Below, piece after piece: positions 32,995-41,431 of a stretch of 64,000 nt of DNA. The notes under the pieces were generated by a model, which was given only the letters and a program-made list of their open reading frames with translations, made no database searches and was not told the DNA's origin. Numbering within the stretch: the first letter of the stretch is position 1; every line of letters starts with the position of its first letter. The stretch is from Nitrosopumilus sp. b1 (GTDB lineage: Archaea > Thermoproteota > Nitrososphaeria > Nitrososphaerales > Nitrosopumilaceae), in contig NZ_MU078723.1 of assembly GCF_014078545.1 (NCBI RefSeq), positions 213,915 to 277,914 of the forward strand, in the 5' to 3' direction. The translations under genes were made by a program, and so were the position numbers.

Positions 32995-33854
32995 TTTATT
33001 CGATCAAATGGTTTCATTGCTTGAGGCAATACATCAATTAGGTCCATTGATGTCATGTGTAGTCCAACTTTTCGTTGAACAATCTTTCCTGCCTGCCCAT
33101 TGATGTAGGTGGCTGCAACTGCAGACTCTAGTGAATTTCTGTTCTTTGATAGCATTCCTGCTACTAATCCAGATAATACATCACCGGTTCCGCCAACTGT
33201 CATTGCAGGAGTCTTTTTTGGATTTAGGTATGTGTTCTTGCCATCAGAAATGACATCAGTAGAGCCCTTTAGAAGAATGGTTACTGAAAATTCCTTTGCA
33301 AATTTTTCCACCATGCTTATTCTTTGTTTTAGATTAGATGGGGGAGAATCTCCAAAGAGTCGTTTGAATTCACCTACATGTGGAGTCACTACGGAATTTG
33401 TATTTGAAATTAATGGAAGAACATCACTAACTAAAGCACTGGCATCAAGGGATAATCTCACATCTGAGTCGATAAGGGACTTTACTAAAATTTTGAGTGC
33501 CTCATTGTCTTGAACAGATAAGCCCATTCCAATTGTAGCAGAATCCAAACTTTTTGGAATTTGACCAAGTAGTTTTCTTACTGCACCACGAGTTAATTTT
33601 TGATCAACTAGTGGTATAACAATGAGATTTGGAGATATTGCTCTGGTAGATTGAACATTTACTTTTGGAATTGCAGTGTAAACTAGATCAGTTCCACAAC
33701 GTAATGCAGCAAGTGAAGACAGAATTGGTGCACCATGATAGATGTAACTTCCCCCAACGACTAGTACTGTTCCATTATCGCCTTTCCTAGAGTTAGAATT
33801 TCTAGCAGGGATGAATTTTTTTACAGCAGCTGCCTGGATGTTTTTTGAGACCAA
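32991..33854 (-). CDS. nnrD: NAD(P)H-hydrate dehydratase (YjeF C-terminal domain family)
   Basis: 287 residues of the ribokinase-like fold: DNGTVLVVGGSYIYHGAP, CGTDLVYTAIP, TPHVGEFKRLFG and the C-terminal signature MTVGGTGDVLSGLVAGM. It repairs hydrated NADH/NADPH, normally ADP-dependent. The epimerase domain (YjeF N) is absent, so the partner must be elsewhere. TTG start at 33854. First gene of a two-gene unit with the M20 peptidase. Confidence 0.9.
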   Translation of the reverse strand: MVSKNIQAAAVKKFIPARNSNSRKGDNGTVLVVGGSYIYHGAPILSSLAALRCGTDLVYTAIPKVNVQSTRAISPNLIVIPLVDQKLTRGAVRKLLGQIPKSLDSATIGMGLSVQDNEALKILVKSLIDSDVRLSLDASALVSDVLPLISNTNSVVTPHVGEFKRLFGDSPPSNLKQRISMVEKFAKEFSVTILLKGSTDVISDGKNTYLNPKKTPAMTVGGTGDVLSGLVAGMLSKNRNSLESAVAATYINGQAGKIVQRKVGLHMTSMDLIDVLPQAMKPFDRIK

Positions 33855-33894
33855 TAGTATTTGGAATATACAGTGTACGAATAAATCTTGTTTT

Positions 33895-34434
33895 TTACTT
33901 GTTTTCAGCCTTGATTAATTGATCAATGGTTGTTAATACCTCAAGGGATTTCTTTTCAACTTGGTCTGCTAACCAATCTCTTTCGATTTTGAGCTCTTTT
34001 TCAGCATCATTGAGTTTTTTTATGGTTTCTTGTAATTGTAAGTTTAATTCATCTGAGCGTTTTTTTTGCTCCAAAACGAGTCGATTAGAGATTTCAAGTT
34101 GGAAAACTTTTTCATTTAAAGCATTAGTTAGATTTTCCAAGACCTTTTCTTTTTCTAATTCCGCATTTTCTTTTTGTTCCAACTCCTTAATCTTGTCATT
34201 GAGAATTTGAGACATATCCTCTAAGAGTCGCTCTCTTTGAACTTCTTTTATTTTAGATAATTCATCAGAGAAATCAATTCTTTCCAGATCACGAGCGGTT
34301 ATCAAGCTTGGTCTTGGAATTTGTTGTGATTTCTTGTCTAATTCTTCCTTTGTTTTTGCAAGTGATTTTATCTTACGATCAATCTGAGTCAATAAACCTG
34401 AAGAACCAATACGAGAATCTTTTTGTTCAGACAA
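33895..34434 (-). CDS. Coiled-coil protein (179 aa)
   Basis: After a 30-residue start and a short segment PRPSLITARDLERIDFSDEL, about 110 residues form a continuous charged coiled coil (about 65-178). No catalytic domain. Likely structural or an adaptor; no family assigned. ATG at 34434. Confidence 0.65.
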   Translation of the reverse strand: MSEQKDSRIGSSGLLTQIDRKIKSLAKTKEELDKKSQQIPRPSLITARDLERIDFSDELSKIKEVQRERLLEDMSQILNDKIKELEQKENAELEKEKVLENLTNALNEKVFQLEISNRLVLEQKKRSDELNLQLQETIKKLNDAEKELKIERDWLADQVEKKSLEVLTTIDQLIKAENK

Positions 34435-34518
34435 TTCGGATTAATTTAGAATACCTATAAAATTCTATTAGGATTAGTTTGTCTGAATCGTACAGACATG
34501 ATGTAAGTCTAGGAAAGA

Positions 34519-35322
34519 TTACTTTTTGCTAGTCTTTCGTGCCTTTCTGTCAAAAAATGCCTTTCTTGCATAACATAGGTATGTTGTGTGACCAATCCCT
34601 TGGAATGAATGCCTTGTTTTTCCTTCGCGTGCATCAATTGTACGCAAAATATGTTCACTTGATTCAATATCTGTAAATTCGTTTTCTACTAATGACATTG
34701 TAAGCTTTTCAAGTTGATTCATGGTTGGACAGATGCAAAATACAGCGCCACTTCCCTTTAGCATCTTTCTTACTTGCGGGATAACGGTCCAAGGGTCTCC
34801 AAGGTCAACTAGTGCAAGGTCAGCATCAATGACAGGAACTTTTTTGGCTACCTTCAAATCTAGTTTATTCATAGTAACATACTTTGACATGCCAGCCTTT
34901 GTGATGTTTTTCTCTGCAATTTTCATGAATGACTCATCTACATCATAGGTATAGACATGTCCACGTGGCTTTACTATACTTGCAGCATATGTGGTGAGTG
35001 CACCACTTCCAGTTCCAATCTCAATTACCTTTTGCCCATCTTTTAGACCTGAACGAGCGGCAATGTATCCTAGGTCCTTGGGATACACGATTTGTGTACC
35101 ATGCTGAAATTTCATAATAAGATCATGCGTGGTAGGCTCAAGAAGGTACACGTACTTGTCTTTGTTTGTGACTAGTCGCTCACCGTATTCTTTACCAATT
35201 GCATCTGCATGCTTTATGACTCCAATGTGGGTATGAAGTTGTTCATTTTTTGAAATCTTTGCCAGCCATTTTTTGGAGGGATTATAGTAAAACAAAACCA
35301 AAGACTTTTGTTTAATCTTCAT
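34519..35322 (-). CDS. trmI: tRNA (adenine-N1)-methyltransferase TrmI
   Basis: 267 residues: N-terminal beta domain with YVYLLEPTTHDLIMKFQHGTQ, then a Rossmann SAM domain with VIEIGTGSGALTTYAA and TYDVDESFMKIAE, and DLALVDLGDPW. In archaea TrmI methylates A57/A58 of the tRNA T-loop. It forms tetramers. The C-terminal basic stretch (RKAFFDRKARKTSKK) may bind tRNA. ATG at 35322. Confidence 0.9.
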   Translation of the reverse strand: MKIKQKSLVLFYYNPSKKWLAKISKNEQLHTHIGVIKHADAIGKEYGERLVTNKDKYVYLLEPTTHDLIMKFQHGTQIVYPKDLGYIAARSGLKDGQKVIEIGTGSGALTTYAASIVKPRGHVYTYDVDESFMKIAEKNITKAGMSKYVTMNKLDLKVAKKVPVIDADLALVDLGDPWTVIPQVRKMLKGSGAVFCICPTMNQLEKLTMSLVENEFTDIESSEHILRTIDAREGKTRHSFQGIGHTTYLCYARKAFFDRKARKTSKK

Positions 35323-35365
35323 ATTTTTTTGCCACTATTTTTTAGATAAGAACCTACTGATTGTG

Positions 35366-35878
35366 CTAAAACGTTCTACCCTTCTGGAGTTTTTGTAAGG
35401 CAGTCAGATAATCACGAATTTGAGCATGAGTTGGATTTAGGTCCTTTAGGTTTTTCACATCAACGTTAAGCTTTGCAAGCTCATCGTAGATTTCTTTATC
35501 CTCAATAGTATCAACAAGAGCTTGTAATCCAAATGGTTTTTGCAGAAGCTCAACTATCTGTTTTAGATTCTTTATGGAATCAACCAAAGTTTCTTGGACA
35601 TAAGCTGATGCAAATATTATACGTTGATTTGGATGAGATGATAGAATGTATTGTGCTACTTCCAATCCGTTCTTCTCAGGCATTTGATAGTCCAAAATCA
35701 CTACATCAAAGGGGGTTTGATCCTCATCATCAGAAGACAACTTGCTAGACTCTTTTTTGTAAAAGTCAATTGCTATTTGACCGTCTTCTGCAATTATCAC
35801 ATTATGTCCATTATCTTCTAAAATTGTCTTATACTGAACCAGTAAGTCTGGTTCGTCTTCAGCAATGAGAATTTTCAT
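35366..35878 (-). CDS. Response regulator with C-terminal helical extension
   Basis: 170 residues: receiver (1-125) with Glu7/Asp8, phosphoacceptor Asp63 (VVILDYQMP), Ser91 and Lys114 (LQKPF). An acidic insert (SSKLSSDDEDQ, about 44-54) precedes the phosphorylated strand, as in the receiver at 51191. A 45-residue C-terminal helical extension (EIYDELAKLNVDV to LTALQKLQKG) replaces a standard output domain. No kinase adjacent; lies 43 nt downstream of another receiver, so they may be co-expressed. Confidence 0.87.
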   Translation of the reverse strand: MKILIAEDEPDLLVQYKTILEDNGHNVIIAEDGQIAIDFYKKESSKLSSDDEDQTPFDVVILDYQMPEKNGLEVAQYILSSHPNQRIIFASAYVQETLVDSIKNLKQIVELLQKPFGLQALVDTIEDKEIYDELAKLNVDVKNLKDLNPTHAQIRDYLTALQKLQKGRTF

Positions 35879-35921
35879 TATTACTTTACTAAATTAGTCA
35901 AGGTTATTAGGATTTTTCTAA

Positions 35922-36305
35922 TTATATTGTTTCTAGTAACATTTCGCCTTTGCTCACTCTATCGATAGTAGAAACTACACTATCAATTTCATATGGTTTG
36001 TACAGAATTGCAGATGCGTTTAGTTCTTGTAGTTTCTTTTCAGTATCAGATGTTAAATCTGCAGTTACCATGATCACTTTTGCTTGAGGATCAAATTCGC
36101 GAATATTTCGTAAACCATAAAATCCATCATAATCTGGCATCATTACATCAAGTAAAACAACTTCAGGTTTAAGTTCTTTGTAAAGAGTGACAGCATCTTT
36201 TCCACTGAATCCTTTTCCCAATACTTGAATATCCTTTATGCCAAGATATTCACAAAAAACTTCAACTGTGTCTCGGTCATCATCGACGACAATTACTTTA
36301 GTCAA
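35922..36305 (-). CDS. Stand-alone response regulator receiver domain
   Basis: 127 residues with a full phosphorylation site: Asp8/Asp9, Asp53 (VVLLDVMMP), Thr81 and Lys103 (LYKPYE). It shares every active-site position with the receiver at 4088-4480. TTG start overlapping the stop of a small zinc-finger gene (TTGA), which is an unusual pairing and suggests joint function. Confidence 0.88.
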   Translation of the reverse strand: MTKVIVVDDDRDTVEVFCEYLGIKDIQVLGKGFSGKDAVTLYKELKPEVVLLDVMMPDYDGFYGLRNIREFDPQAKVIMVTADLTSDTEKKLQELNASAILYKPYEIDSVVSTIDRVSKGEMLLETI

Positions 36306-36466
36306 GTCGAAACACCCTTCGTCTCAAGTTTTGACCAACACAAATCATGATACCATTTTCTATCAAAAAACGCTACACCTTCTTTTAGTTCTAAGGAATC
36401 ATTGCAAAATGAGCATCTCTTCACAGATGAATCTCTTTGCACCATCAACTGGCCAGTGTCCACCAT
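36302..36466 (-). CDS. 54-residue LIM-like zinc-finger protein
   Basis: The reverse-strand frame contains CSFCNDSLELKEGVAFFD then RKWYHDLCW, i.e. C-x2-C with a matching H-x2-C, which is the pattern of one half of a LIM domain or a treble-clef finger. Its stop overlaps the TTG of the receiver gene (TTGA). The start is ATG 36466 or perhaps the internal ATG at 36445; the upstream region is AT-rich without a clear TATA box at the usual distance. Function unknown. Confidence 0.6.
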   Translation of the reverse strand: MVDTGQLMVQRDSSVKRCSFCNDSLELKEGVAFFDRKWYHDLCWSKLETKGVST

Positions 36467-36536
36467 TTTATAACAAAATAAATCTCCAATTTCAAATATT
36501 ATCTACTAGTTTGTTCAATCTGGACAGATTCAACAC

Positions 36537-38429
36537 TTACATTTTTTGGGTAACAGGTATTCCCAAAAGACCCAATGCGTTTGATATTGTGTTCCTAAAT
36601 GATTCAACCAGACAAAGTCTTTGATTAACTATTCCTGAATCGGGAGAATCAAGGACTTTGATGTTTTCATAAAAGCCATTAAAGGTTACAGCCAAGTCGT
36701 AGCAATAACGAGCTATTACCTTAGGTGAAAAGTTTTTGGCAGCATCACGAACTTGAATATCATACATTCCAATTTTCTTTACAAGTTCAACCTCATATGG
36801 ACTGGAAAGATCATCAAAAGAGACATCAAAATCAGGTTTCATGCCGGACTTTTCTAAAATTCTAACAGCGCGAGCATTTGCATACTGGATGTATGGTGCA
36901 GTATCACCTTCAAGACTAAGGGATTTTGTGAGATCAAAAGTTATGATTTTATCAAGATCCTGTTTAATCATCTCATATCGCAGAGTTCCGATGGCAACGC
37001 TTTTAGATATTTCATCGAGTTTTTTCTCATCAAGATCAGGATTTCGCTTTTTTGTTTCTTCAAATGTTTTGCCTTGGAGTAATTCCAATACAGAATCAGC
37101 ACTAACATACAGACCCTTTCGGCCTGACATCTGTGTTTGTTTTCCTTGAGTATCAATTCCCAAGATTTTTGCAGTATCAGAGCTTAATGTCACCGATTCA
37201 TAACCCAGATGAACATATGCATCAGGATTTGATTTGAATTGTGACATTAGTGAAGTGATGATATTTTGTAATCTGGATTGCCGTGAATCAATTACTGTAA
37301 TTACTTTATCTCCAGCAAAGCTCTGTTTTTGATTATTATTTTTGGAAAGAGTAGTTTGCCACAAGACTCTATCATTTGTTTGTGGTACAGGATATTTCTC
37401 ATAGTAAAATGGATCATCAAGCAAACCCAATTTCCATGCTGCATAAGGAATATCTTTTGCAATGTATGTGGCAGTGCCATTACTTCGTACTATTACTTTG
37501 TCTTCTTCTTTACCATCACCACGGATTACCCAACAATCTTTGTTTTTTCCATCGTTTTCATATTCAATTAGTTTTAATTCTTGTAATTTTTCAAATATTT
37601 TTTTCCATAAACCTGAACGAATTATTTGTGATTCAAAGTTTAGACAATCATAGTATACATCCATATTCCAACATGTTTCAAGTTGACATGCGAGAACTTT
37701 TTTTGTCACAGAATCAGCAAAGCTAGCAGTATCAGATACACCCTCTTCAATCTCTTTTAGTATGTTTTTTCTCTCTTCCTCTAGCTTTGGATCATTTTGG
37801 TATTTTTCTGTAGTTTTTACATATACTTCATCCCCACAATAATGGTCAAATTTCTGCCCAGACGGAGGTTCAATTGGAAATCCTAATTTGGTAAACCCAA
37901 GTACAATGTCTGCAACCTGTAGTCCAGAATCATCAACATAATTAAGAACGCTTACAGAATAATTTGCTTTTTTGAGAATCCTAGAAACACAATCTCCTAT
38001 GATTATATTTCTAACATGTCCAATGTGGAGTGCTTTGTTTGGATTGACACTCGTATGTTCAACAACTATCCGTTGCTTCTTTCCGATGTCAATATGCCCA
38101 TAATCAGAAGTGGTTGAATTTTTTAAAACTAGTTTACAAAGTTGTTCTGGTTTTATTAAAAAATTAACAAAACCAGATGGATGAGGTTCAACTTTTGATA
38201 CATAATTTCCAGGGGAATTATTGTATTCTTGAGAAATAGTCTGAGATATTTCAAATGGTTTTCTTTTCAACTCCTTTGCTAGCAAGAAGGATACATTGGA
38301 TGAGATATCTCCAAAGCCTGGCTTTGCAGGCTCCACACTAAATGAAACATTTGGAAATCCAAGTTTTTTTATTATTACTCCAAGAGTGGATTCAATTTCT
38401 TCAAGGATTTTTCTCATAGACAATATCAA
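36537..38429 (-). CDS. argS: Arginyl-tRNA synthetase
   Basis: 630 residues, class I synthetase: N-terminal Add-1 domain, HIGH motif in NPNKALHIGHVRN, KMSKS equivalent MSGRKG, and a C-terminal anticodon-binding DALR domain with APYIQYANARAVRIL. It charges tRNA-Arg. The TTG at 38429 overlaps the stop of the phosphatase gene (TTGA); ATG 38417 (MRKILEEI) is also possible. Essential housekeeping gene. Confidence 0.95.
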   Translation of the reverse strand: MILSMRKILEEIESTLGVIIKKLGFPNVSFSVEPAKPGFGDISSNVSFLLAKELKRKPFEISQTISQEYNNSPGNYVSKVEPHPSGFVNFLIKPEQLCKLVLKNSTTSDYGHIDIGKKQRIVVEHTSVNPNKALHIGHVRNIIIGDCVSRILKKANYSVSVLNYVDDSGLQVADIVLGFTKLGFPIEPPSGQKFDHYCGDEVYVKTTEKYQNDPKLEEERKNILKEIEEGVSDTASFADSVTKKVLACQLETCWNMDVYYDCLNFESQIIRSGLWKKIFEKLQELKLIEYENDGKNKDCWVIRGDGKEEDKVIVRSNGTATYIAKDIPYAAWKLGLLDDPFYYEKYPVPQTNDRVLWQTTLSKNNNQKQSFAGDKVITVIDSRQSRLQNIITSLMSQFKSNPDAYVHLGYESVTLSSDTAKILGIDTQGKQTQMSGRKGLYVSADSVLELLQGKTFEETKKRNPDLDEKKLDEISKSVAIGTLRYEMIKQDLDKIITFDLTKSLSLEGDTAPYIQYANARAVRILEKSGMKPDFDVSFDDLSSPYEVELVKKIGMYDIQVRDAAKNFSPKVIARYCYDLAVTFNGFYENIKVLDSPDSGIVNQRLCLVESFRNTISNALGLLGIPVTQKM

Positions 38430-39121
38430 GACTCCGTAAATGTTGGCGCTAGTTTATCCAATGCCTCAATGACACCATCTCCGGATTTTCCAGACACTAT
38501 TATTGACGCTTTTGATTTAACAAGTTCAGAAGAATTTCCCAATGCTATACTAGTGTGTGCAAGATCAAATAGCGGTATATCGGTTTCGCTATCGCCAATT
38601 GCAATTACATCATTAGGTTTTATGTCCAAATCTTTCATAATCCTCTCAAATCCCGTAGCCTTGTTTATCCCATGCGAATTAATATGAAATGCATATTGGC
38701 TGTCTGATAATATCACATCAAAGTTATTTTCTGCAAGAATTTTTTTAGCAGATTCTATATCAAATGTTCTTTGAAGTACTACTTCAGTTAATCGTGGAAA
38801 AACTGGTTTTTCAACTACATTTTCAATTTTTGACTGAATTAATGACAATGCATCTTTGCATATTTTGATGTCACCTAACAATATGTGCTTATTTGAGCCA
38901 GTCGTGATGCAACCTCCATTTTCTCCTACAGCAATGTTAGTCGTTCCACCAAATACTGATAAAAGATATGCTTCTACGGAGGAACGACCAGATACAAAGA
39001 TCACATTATGCCCTTGATTCTTTAGGTGCCTTAGTGCACTTAGTGCCTCCAAATGGATTATTCCCCCTCCATTTTCAGTAATAGTTCCGTCAATATCTAC
39101 TGCAAAAGTTTTGCGAGTCAT
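38426..39121 (-). CDS. Phosphoglycolate phosphatase (archaeal HAD, Cof-type cap)
   Basis: 231 residues: DIDGTITENGG (nucleophile and acid/base Asp), VIFVSGRS (motif II), a C2-type cap, Lys before GFERIMKDL, and IAIGDSETDIPLF (motif IV). This matches archaeal TA0175-type phosphoglycolate phosphatases. A sugar-phosphate substrate is possible, since the family is broad. ATG at 39121, co-translated with argS. Confidence 0.85.
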   Translation of the reverse strand: MTRKTFAVDIDGTITENGGGIIHLEALSALRHLKNQGHNVIFVSGRSSVEAYLLSVFGGTTNIAVGENGGCITTGSNKHILLGDIKICKDALSLIQSKIENVVEKPVFPRLTEVVLQRTFDIESAKKILAENNFDVILSDSQYAFHINSHGINKATGFERIMKDLDIKPNDVIAIGDSETDIPLFDLAHTSIALGNSSELVKSKASIIVSGKSGDGVIEALDKLAPTFTES

Positions 39122-39188
39122 AGGATGACTAAAATTAAAGAAGATAATATTTGCTACGTAAAGAAATATTCAAAACTAAAAAAAAGAT

Positions 39189-39419
39189 ATGTTTAACATG
39201 ACAAAAAAAGGAATTCTTGATGATATTTTTAGTAAAGCTAGGTTTTCAGATAAACCTTCCATTTACAAAGTGATTTACAGAGATTACAATCAAGACATAG
39301 AGATGAATTTAGATGATTTTATTTTAGAATCAAATAATTTTCAATCAATTCCGGCATCAAGAATAAAAACTGTAATTCGAAAATCCAAAATAGTATTTCA
39401 AAGGAGGTCAAACAACTAA
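39189..39419 (+). CDS. DUF504 family protein (UPF0248)
   Basis: 76 residues fitting DUF504: ILDDIFSKARFSDKPS, then YKVIYRDYNQDIEMNLDDF and the typical ending IPASRIKTVIRKSKIVFQRR. The family is archaeal, often found with RNA-related genes, and has no firm function. The stop overlaps the next start (TAATG). TATA-like AAAAGATATG lies close to the ATG at 39189. Confidence 0.75.
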   Translation: MFNMTKKGILDDIFSKARFSDKPSIYKVIYRDYNQDIEMNLDDFILESNNFQSIPASRIKTVIRKSKIVFQRRSNN

Positions 39420-40519
39420 TGGGAATTCCAGAGAAGATCAAGGCCATTCAAGACGAAATGGCAAAGACTCAGATCAACAAGGCCACTGAACATCACTTGG
39501 GATTATTACGTGCAAAAATTGCAAAGCTCAAACGAGAACAAGAAGAAGGCAAATCAAAAAAAGGCTCAACCACAGATGGGTTTGATGTAAGAAGAGCTGG
39601 TGATGCGACAGTTGTGTTTATCGGATTACCAAGTGTTGGAAAATCAACTCTACTGAATCGAATTACGGGTGCAAAATCTGCAGTAGGTGCATTTCAATTC
39701 ACAACATTAACAGTAGTACCAGGAATGATGGAATACAAAGGTGCACGCATACAAGTACTTGATTTACCTGGAATTATTAAAGGAGCATCAAGTGGGAAGG
39801 GTTTAGGAAAAAGAATTTTGTCGGTAGCAAGAAATGCGGATTTGGTTCTTTTGGTTTTAGATGTATTTCAACCATATCATGAAGATGTGCTTGTAAACGA
39901 ATTGGGCAATATAGGAATCAGACTGAATCAAGACCCCCCAAATATTGTTGTAGAAAAAACTCACACCGGAGGTATAGCAGTTGCACAACAGATTAAACTC
40001 ACAAAAATGTCTGAGAAACTTCTAAAGGACATCTTGAATGTCTATGGAATGACTAGTGCAAGGGTAGTCATCAGGGAAGATATCACATCAGAGCAGTTAA
40101 TTGATTTTATTTCAGGTAGTAAAACATATTCCAAGGCCCTAACAATCATCAACAAAATCGACCTAGTAGATGAGACATTTCTAAAGGAATTAAGAACTAA
40201 AATTAAATCAGACTTTATTGAGGTTTCAGCGGATTCCAATGTAAACATTGATTTGCTAAAAGAGCGAATTTATGAAAAACTCCGTTTCATTAGAATTTAC
40301 ATGAGACCAAAAGGTGGAGAAACAGACTTTAAAGAACCTTTAATCACAAGAGACGGTTCCACGATTGGAGATATTTGTGATAAACTTCATCGTAACATGA
40401 GAAAAGATTTTCGTTATGCAATGGTATGGGGAAAAAGTGTAAAGTTTGGCGGTCAACGTGTTGGAATAACTCATGTCTTACAAGATGAAGATGTTTTAAC
40501 AATTATCAAATCACGGTAA
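39419..40519 (+). CDS. DRG-family GTP-binding protein
   Basis: 366 residues: N-terminal helical segment, G1 GLPSVGKSTLLN, G3 LDLPGI, G4 NKID, and a C-terminal TGS domain (about 290-366, with YMRPKGG and GDICDKLHRNM). This is the archaeal homologue of eukaryotic DRG GTPases (Obg superfamily), which associate with ribosomes. Its start overlaps the DUF504 stop. It is followed closely by a zinc-ribbon gene, a possible partner. Confidence 0.93.
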   Translation: MGIPEKIKAIQDEMAKTQINKATEHHLGLLRAKIAKLKREQEEGKSKKGSTTDGFDVRRAGDATVVFIGLPSVGKSTLLNRITGAKSAVGAFQFTTLTVVPGMMEYKGARIQVLDLPGIIKGASSGKGLGKRILSVARNADLVLLVLDVFQPYHEDVLVNELGNIGIRLNQDPPNIVVEKTHTGGIAVAQQIKLTKMSEKLLKDILNVYGMTSARVVIREDITSEQLIDFISGSKTYSKALTIINKIDLVDETFLKELRTKIKSDFIEVSADSNVNIDLLKERIYEKLRFIRIYMRPKGGETDFKEPLITRDGSTIGDICDKLHRNMRKDFRYAMVWGKSVKFGGQRVGITHVLQDEDVLTIIKSR

Positions 40520-40524
40520 TTATT

Positions 40525-40740
40525 TTGGAAAAAAGTAATCAAGATAAGAAAAATGAAGATAAGATGGATCAGAGTTTTGAACAACGTTGGTGTAAGTTTT
40601 GCATCGATACAACACGACAAGAACTGATTTTTCTACCTGAAATGGCAACTTACAAACGTAAAAGGCGTTTCAAATGCACAATTTGTGGCCATACAAGTTG
40701 GTTACCAGGTCGTCGTCCATCAGCTGAAAGTGTTTATTGA
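40525..40740 (+). CDS. 71-residue zinc-ribbon protein
   Basis: A charged N-terminus precedes RWCKFCIDTTRQELIFL and FKCTICGHTSWLPGRR, a CxxC/CxxC ribbon with a basic tail. It resembles ribosome- or RNA-associated small ribbons. TTG start 5 nt after the DRG stop, so co-transcribed. Downstream 40741-40857 is AT-rich, with a short hairpin (TTGATC/GATCAA near 40737-40755), and holds no other gene. Confidence 0.7.
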   Translation: MEKSNQDKKNEDKMDQSFEQRWCKFCIDTTRQELIFLPEMATYKRKRRFKCTICGHTSWLPGRRPSAESVY

Positions 40741-40857
40741 TCATTTTACGATCAAAAAAATTTGTTTTTCAAAAAAATTTCGTTGATAAATTGTTATCAT
40801 TTTGTGTAATTTTCTTCATTTTAACTATAGAAAAGTAATGAAAATGTCGAAATCTCA

Positions 40858-41037
40858 ATGGCTACAAAAAGAAAAGCAGCTCCAAAAAGAAGAGCAGCTC
40901 CAAAACGAAAAGCAGCTACTAAAAGAAAAGCACCCAGTAAAAAGAGAACCGCAGCAAAGAAAGGCGGCGCTAAGAGACGAAAGTCAACTGGTGGCAAAAA
41001 GAAAGCTGCTCCAAAAAGAAGAGCAAGACGACGATAA
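40858..41037 (+). CDS. Histone-H1-like Lys/Arg/Ala-rich DNA-binding protein (59 aa)
   Basis: Read from the ATG at 40858, the protein is MATKRKAAPKRRAAPKRKAA and onward to APKRRARRR. About half the residues (30 of 59) are Lys or Arg, there are no acidic residues, and K-R-K-A-A-P-type repeats recur. This is the composition of histone H1 tails and bacterial H1-like chromatin proteins. It should bind DNA or RNA non-specifically. A longer Gln/Glu/Lys-rich frame over the same bases (40802-41068) is a shadow of the repeat. A stem-loop follows the stop. Confidence 0.8.
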   Translation: MATKRKAAPKRRAAPKRKAATKRKAPSKKRTAAKKGGAKRRKSTGGKKKAAPKRRARRR

Positions 41038-41055
41038 ATTCGTCAAAAAATTAAC

Positions 41056-41077
41056 AATCGTCAATTAGTTGACGATT
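41056..41077 (+). terminator. Perfect 9-bp inverted repeat, probable terminator
   Basis: AATCGTCAA (41056-41064), loop TTAG, TTGACGATT (41069-41077), followed by a T-rich stretch (TGTTTACC then T5). It lies 19 nt after the stop of the H1-like gene and before a convergent gene, where a terminator is expected. Confidence 0.55.
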
Positions 41078-41109
41078 TGTTTACCTTTTTCTAAATTCTT
41101 AATTGTTTT

Positions 41110-41394
41110 TTAACTAAACATCTGACCAGGTGGATTCGATTGTTTTCCTTTCACAGAAGTTTTTTCTACAGAGAATTTTCTTTCAGATGGAATTATAGAT
41201 AGTTTCACTGATGTGTTAATTGCATAGTGTGGCGTTCCATCAGGATTTGTAAAATTAGTTGCTTTCCCAACTCTGTCAAGATCTACTTTGACTTTAACAA
41301 TAGTCCCATCTTCAAGCTTAAAGGATACAAATTCATTTTCGAGTCTTGAGTAATCAAGCATCTTAAATTCAATTTTTTCTTTGTTTTCACTCAT
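41110..41394 (-). CDS. Unknown 94-residue beta-rich protein
   Basis: Strands FVSFKLEDGTIVKVKVDLDRV and HYAINTSVKLSIIPS dominate, suggesting a small beta barrel. The C-terminus is a flexible NPPGQMFS. No family recognised. ATG at 41394. It is downstream of the collagen-like gene on the same strand (37-nt gap), so the two may be co-transcribed. Confidence 0.62.
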   Translation of the reverse strand: MSENKEKIEFKMLDYSRLENEFVSFKLEDGTIVKVKVDLDRVGKATNFTNPDGTPHYAINTSVKLSIIPSERKFSVEKTSVKGKQSNPPGQMFS

Positions 41395-41431
41395 GATTTG
41401 TAAAAAGCGTTTTGATATTTTAAGATGACCA

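Noticed and set aside
40802..41068. Gln/Glu/Lys-rich frame over the H1-like gene
   Set aside because: Its composition is a frame-shifted image of the K-R-A-A-P repeat; the 40858 frame has the coherent H1-like composition and stops just before a stem-loop.
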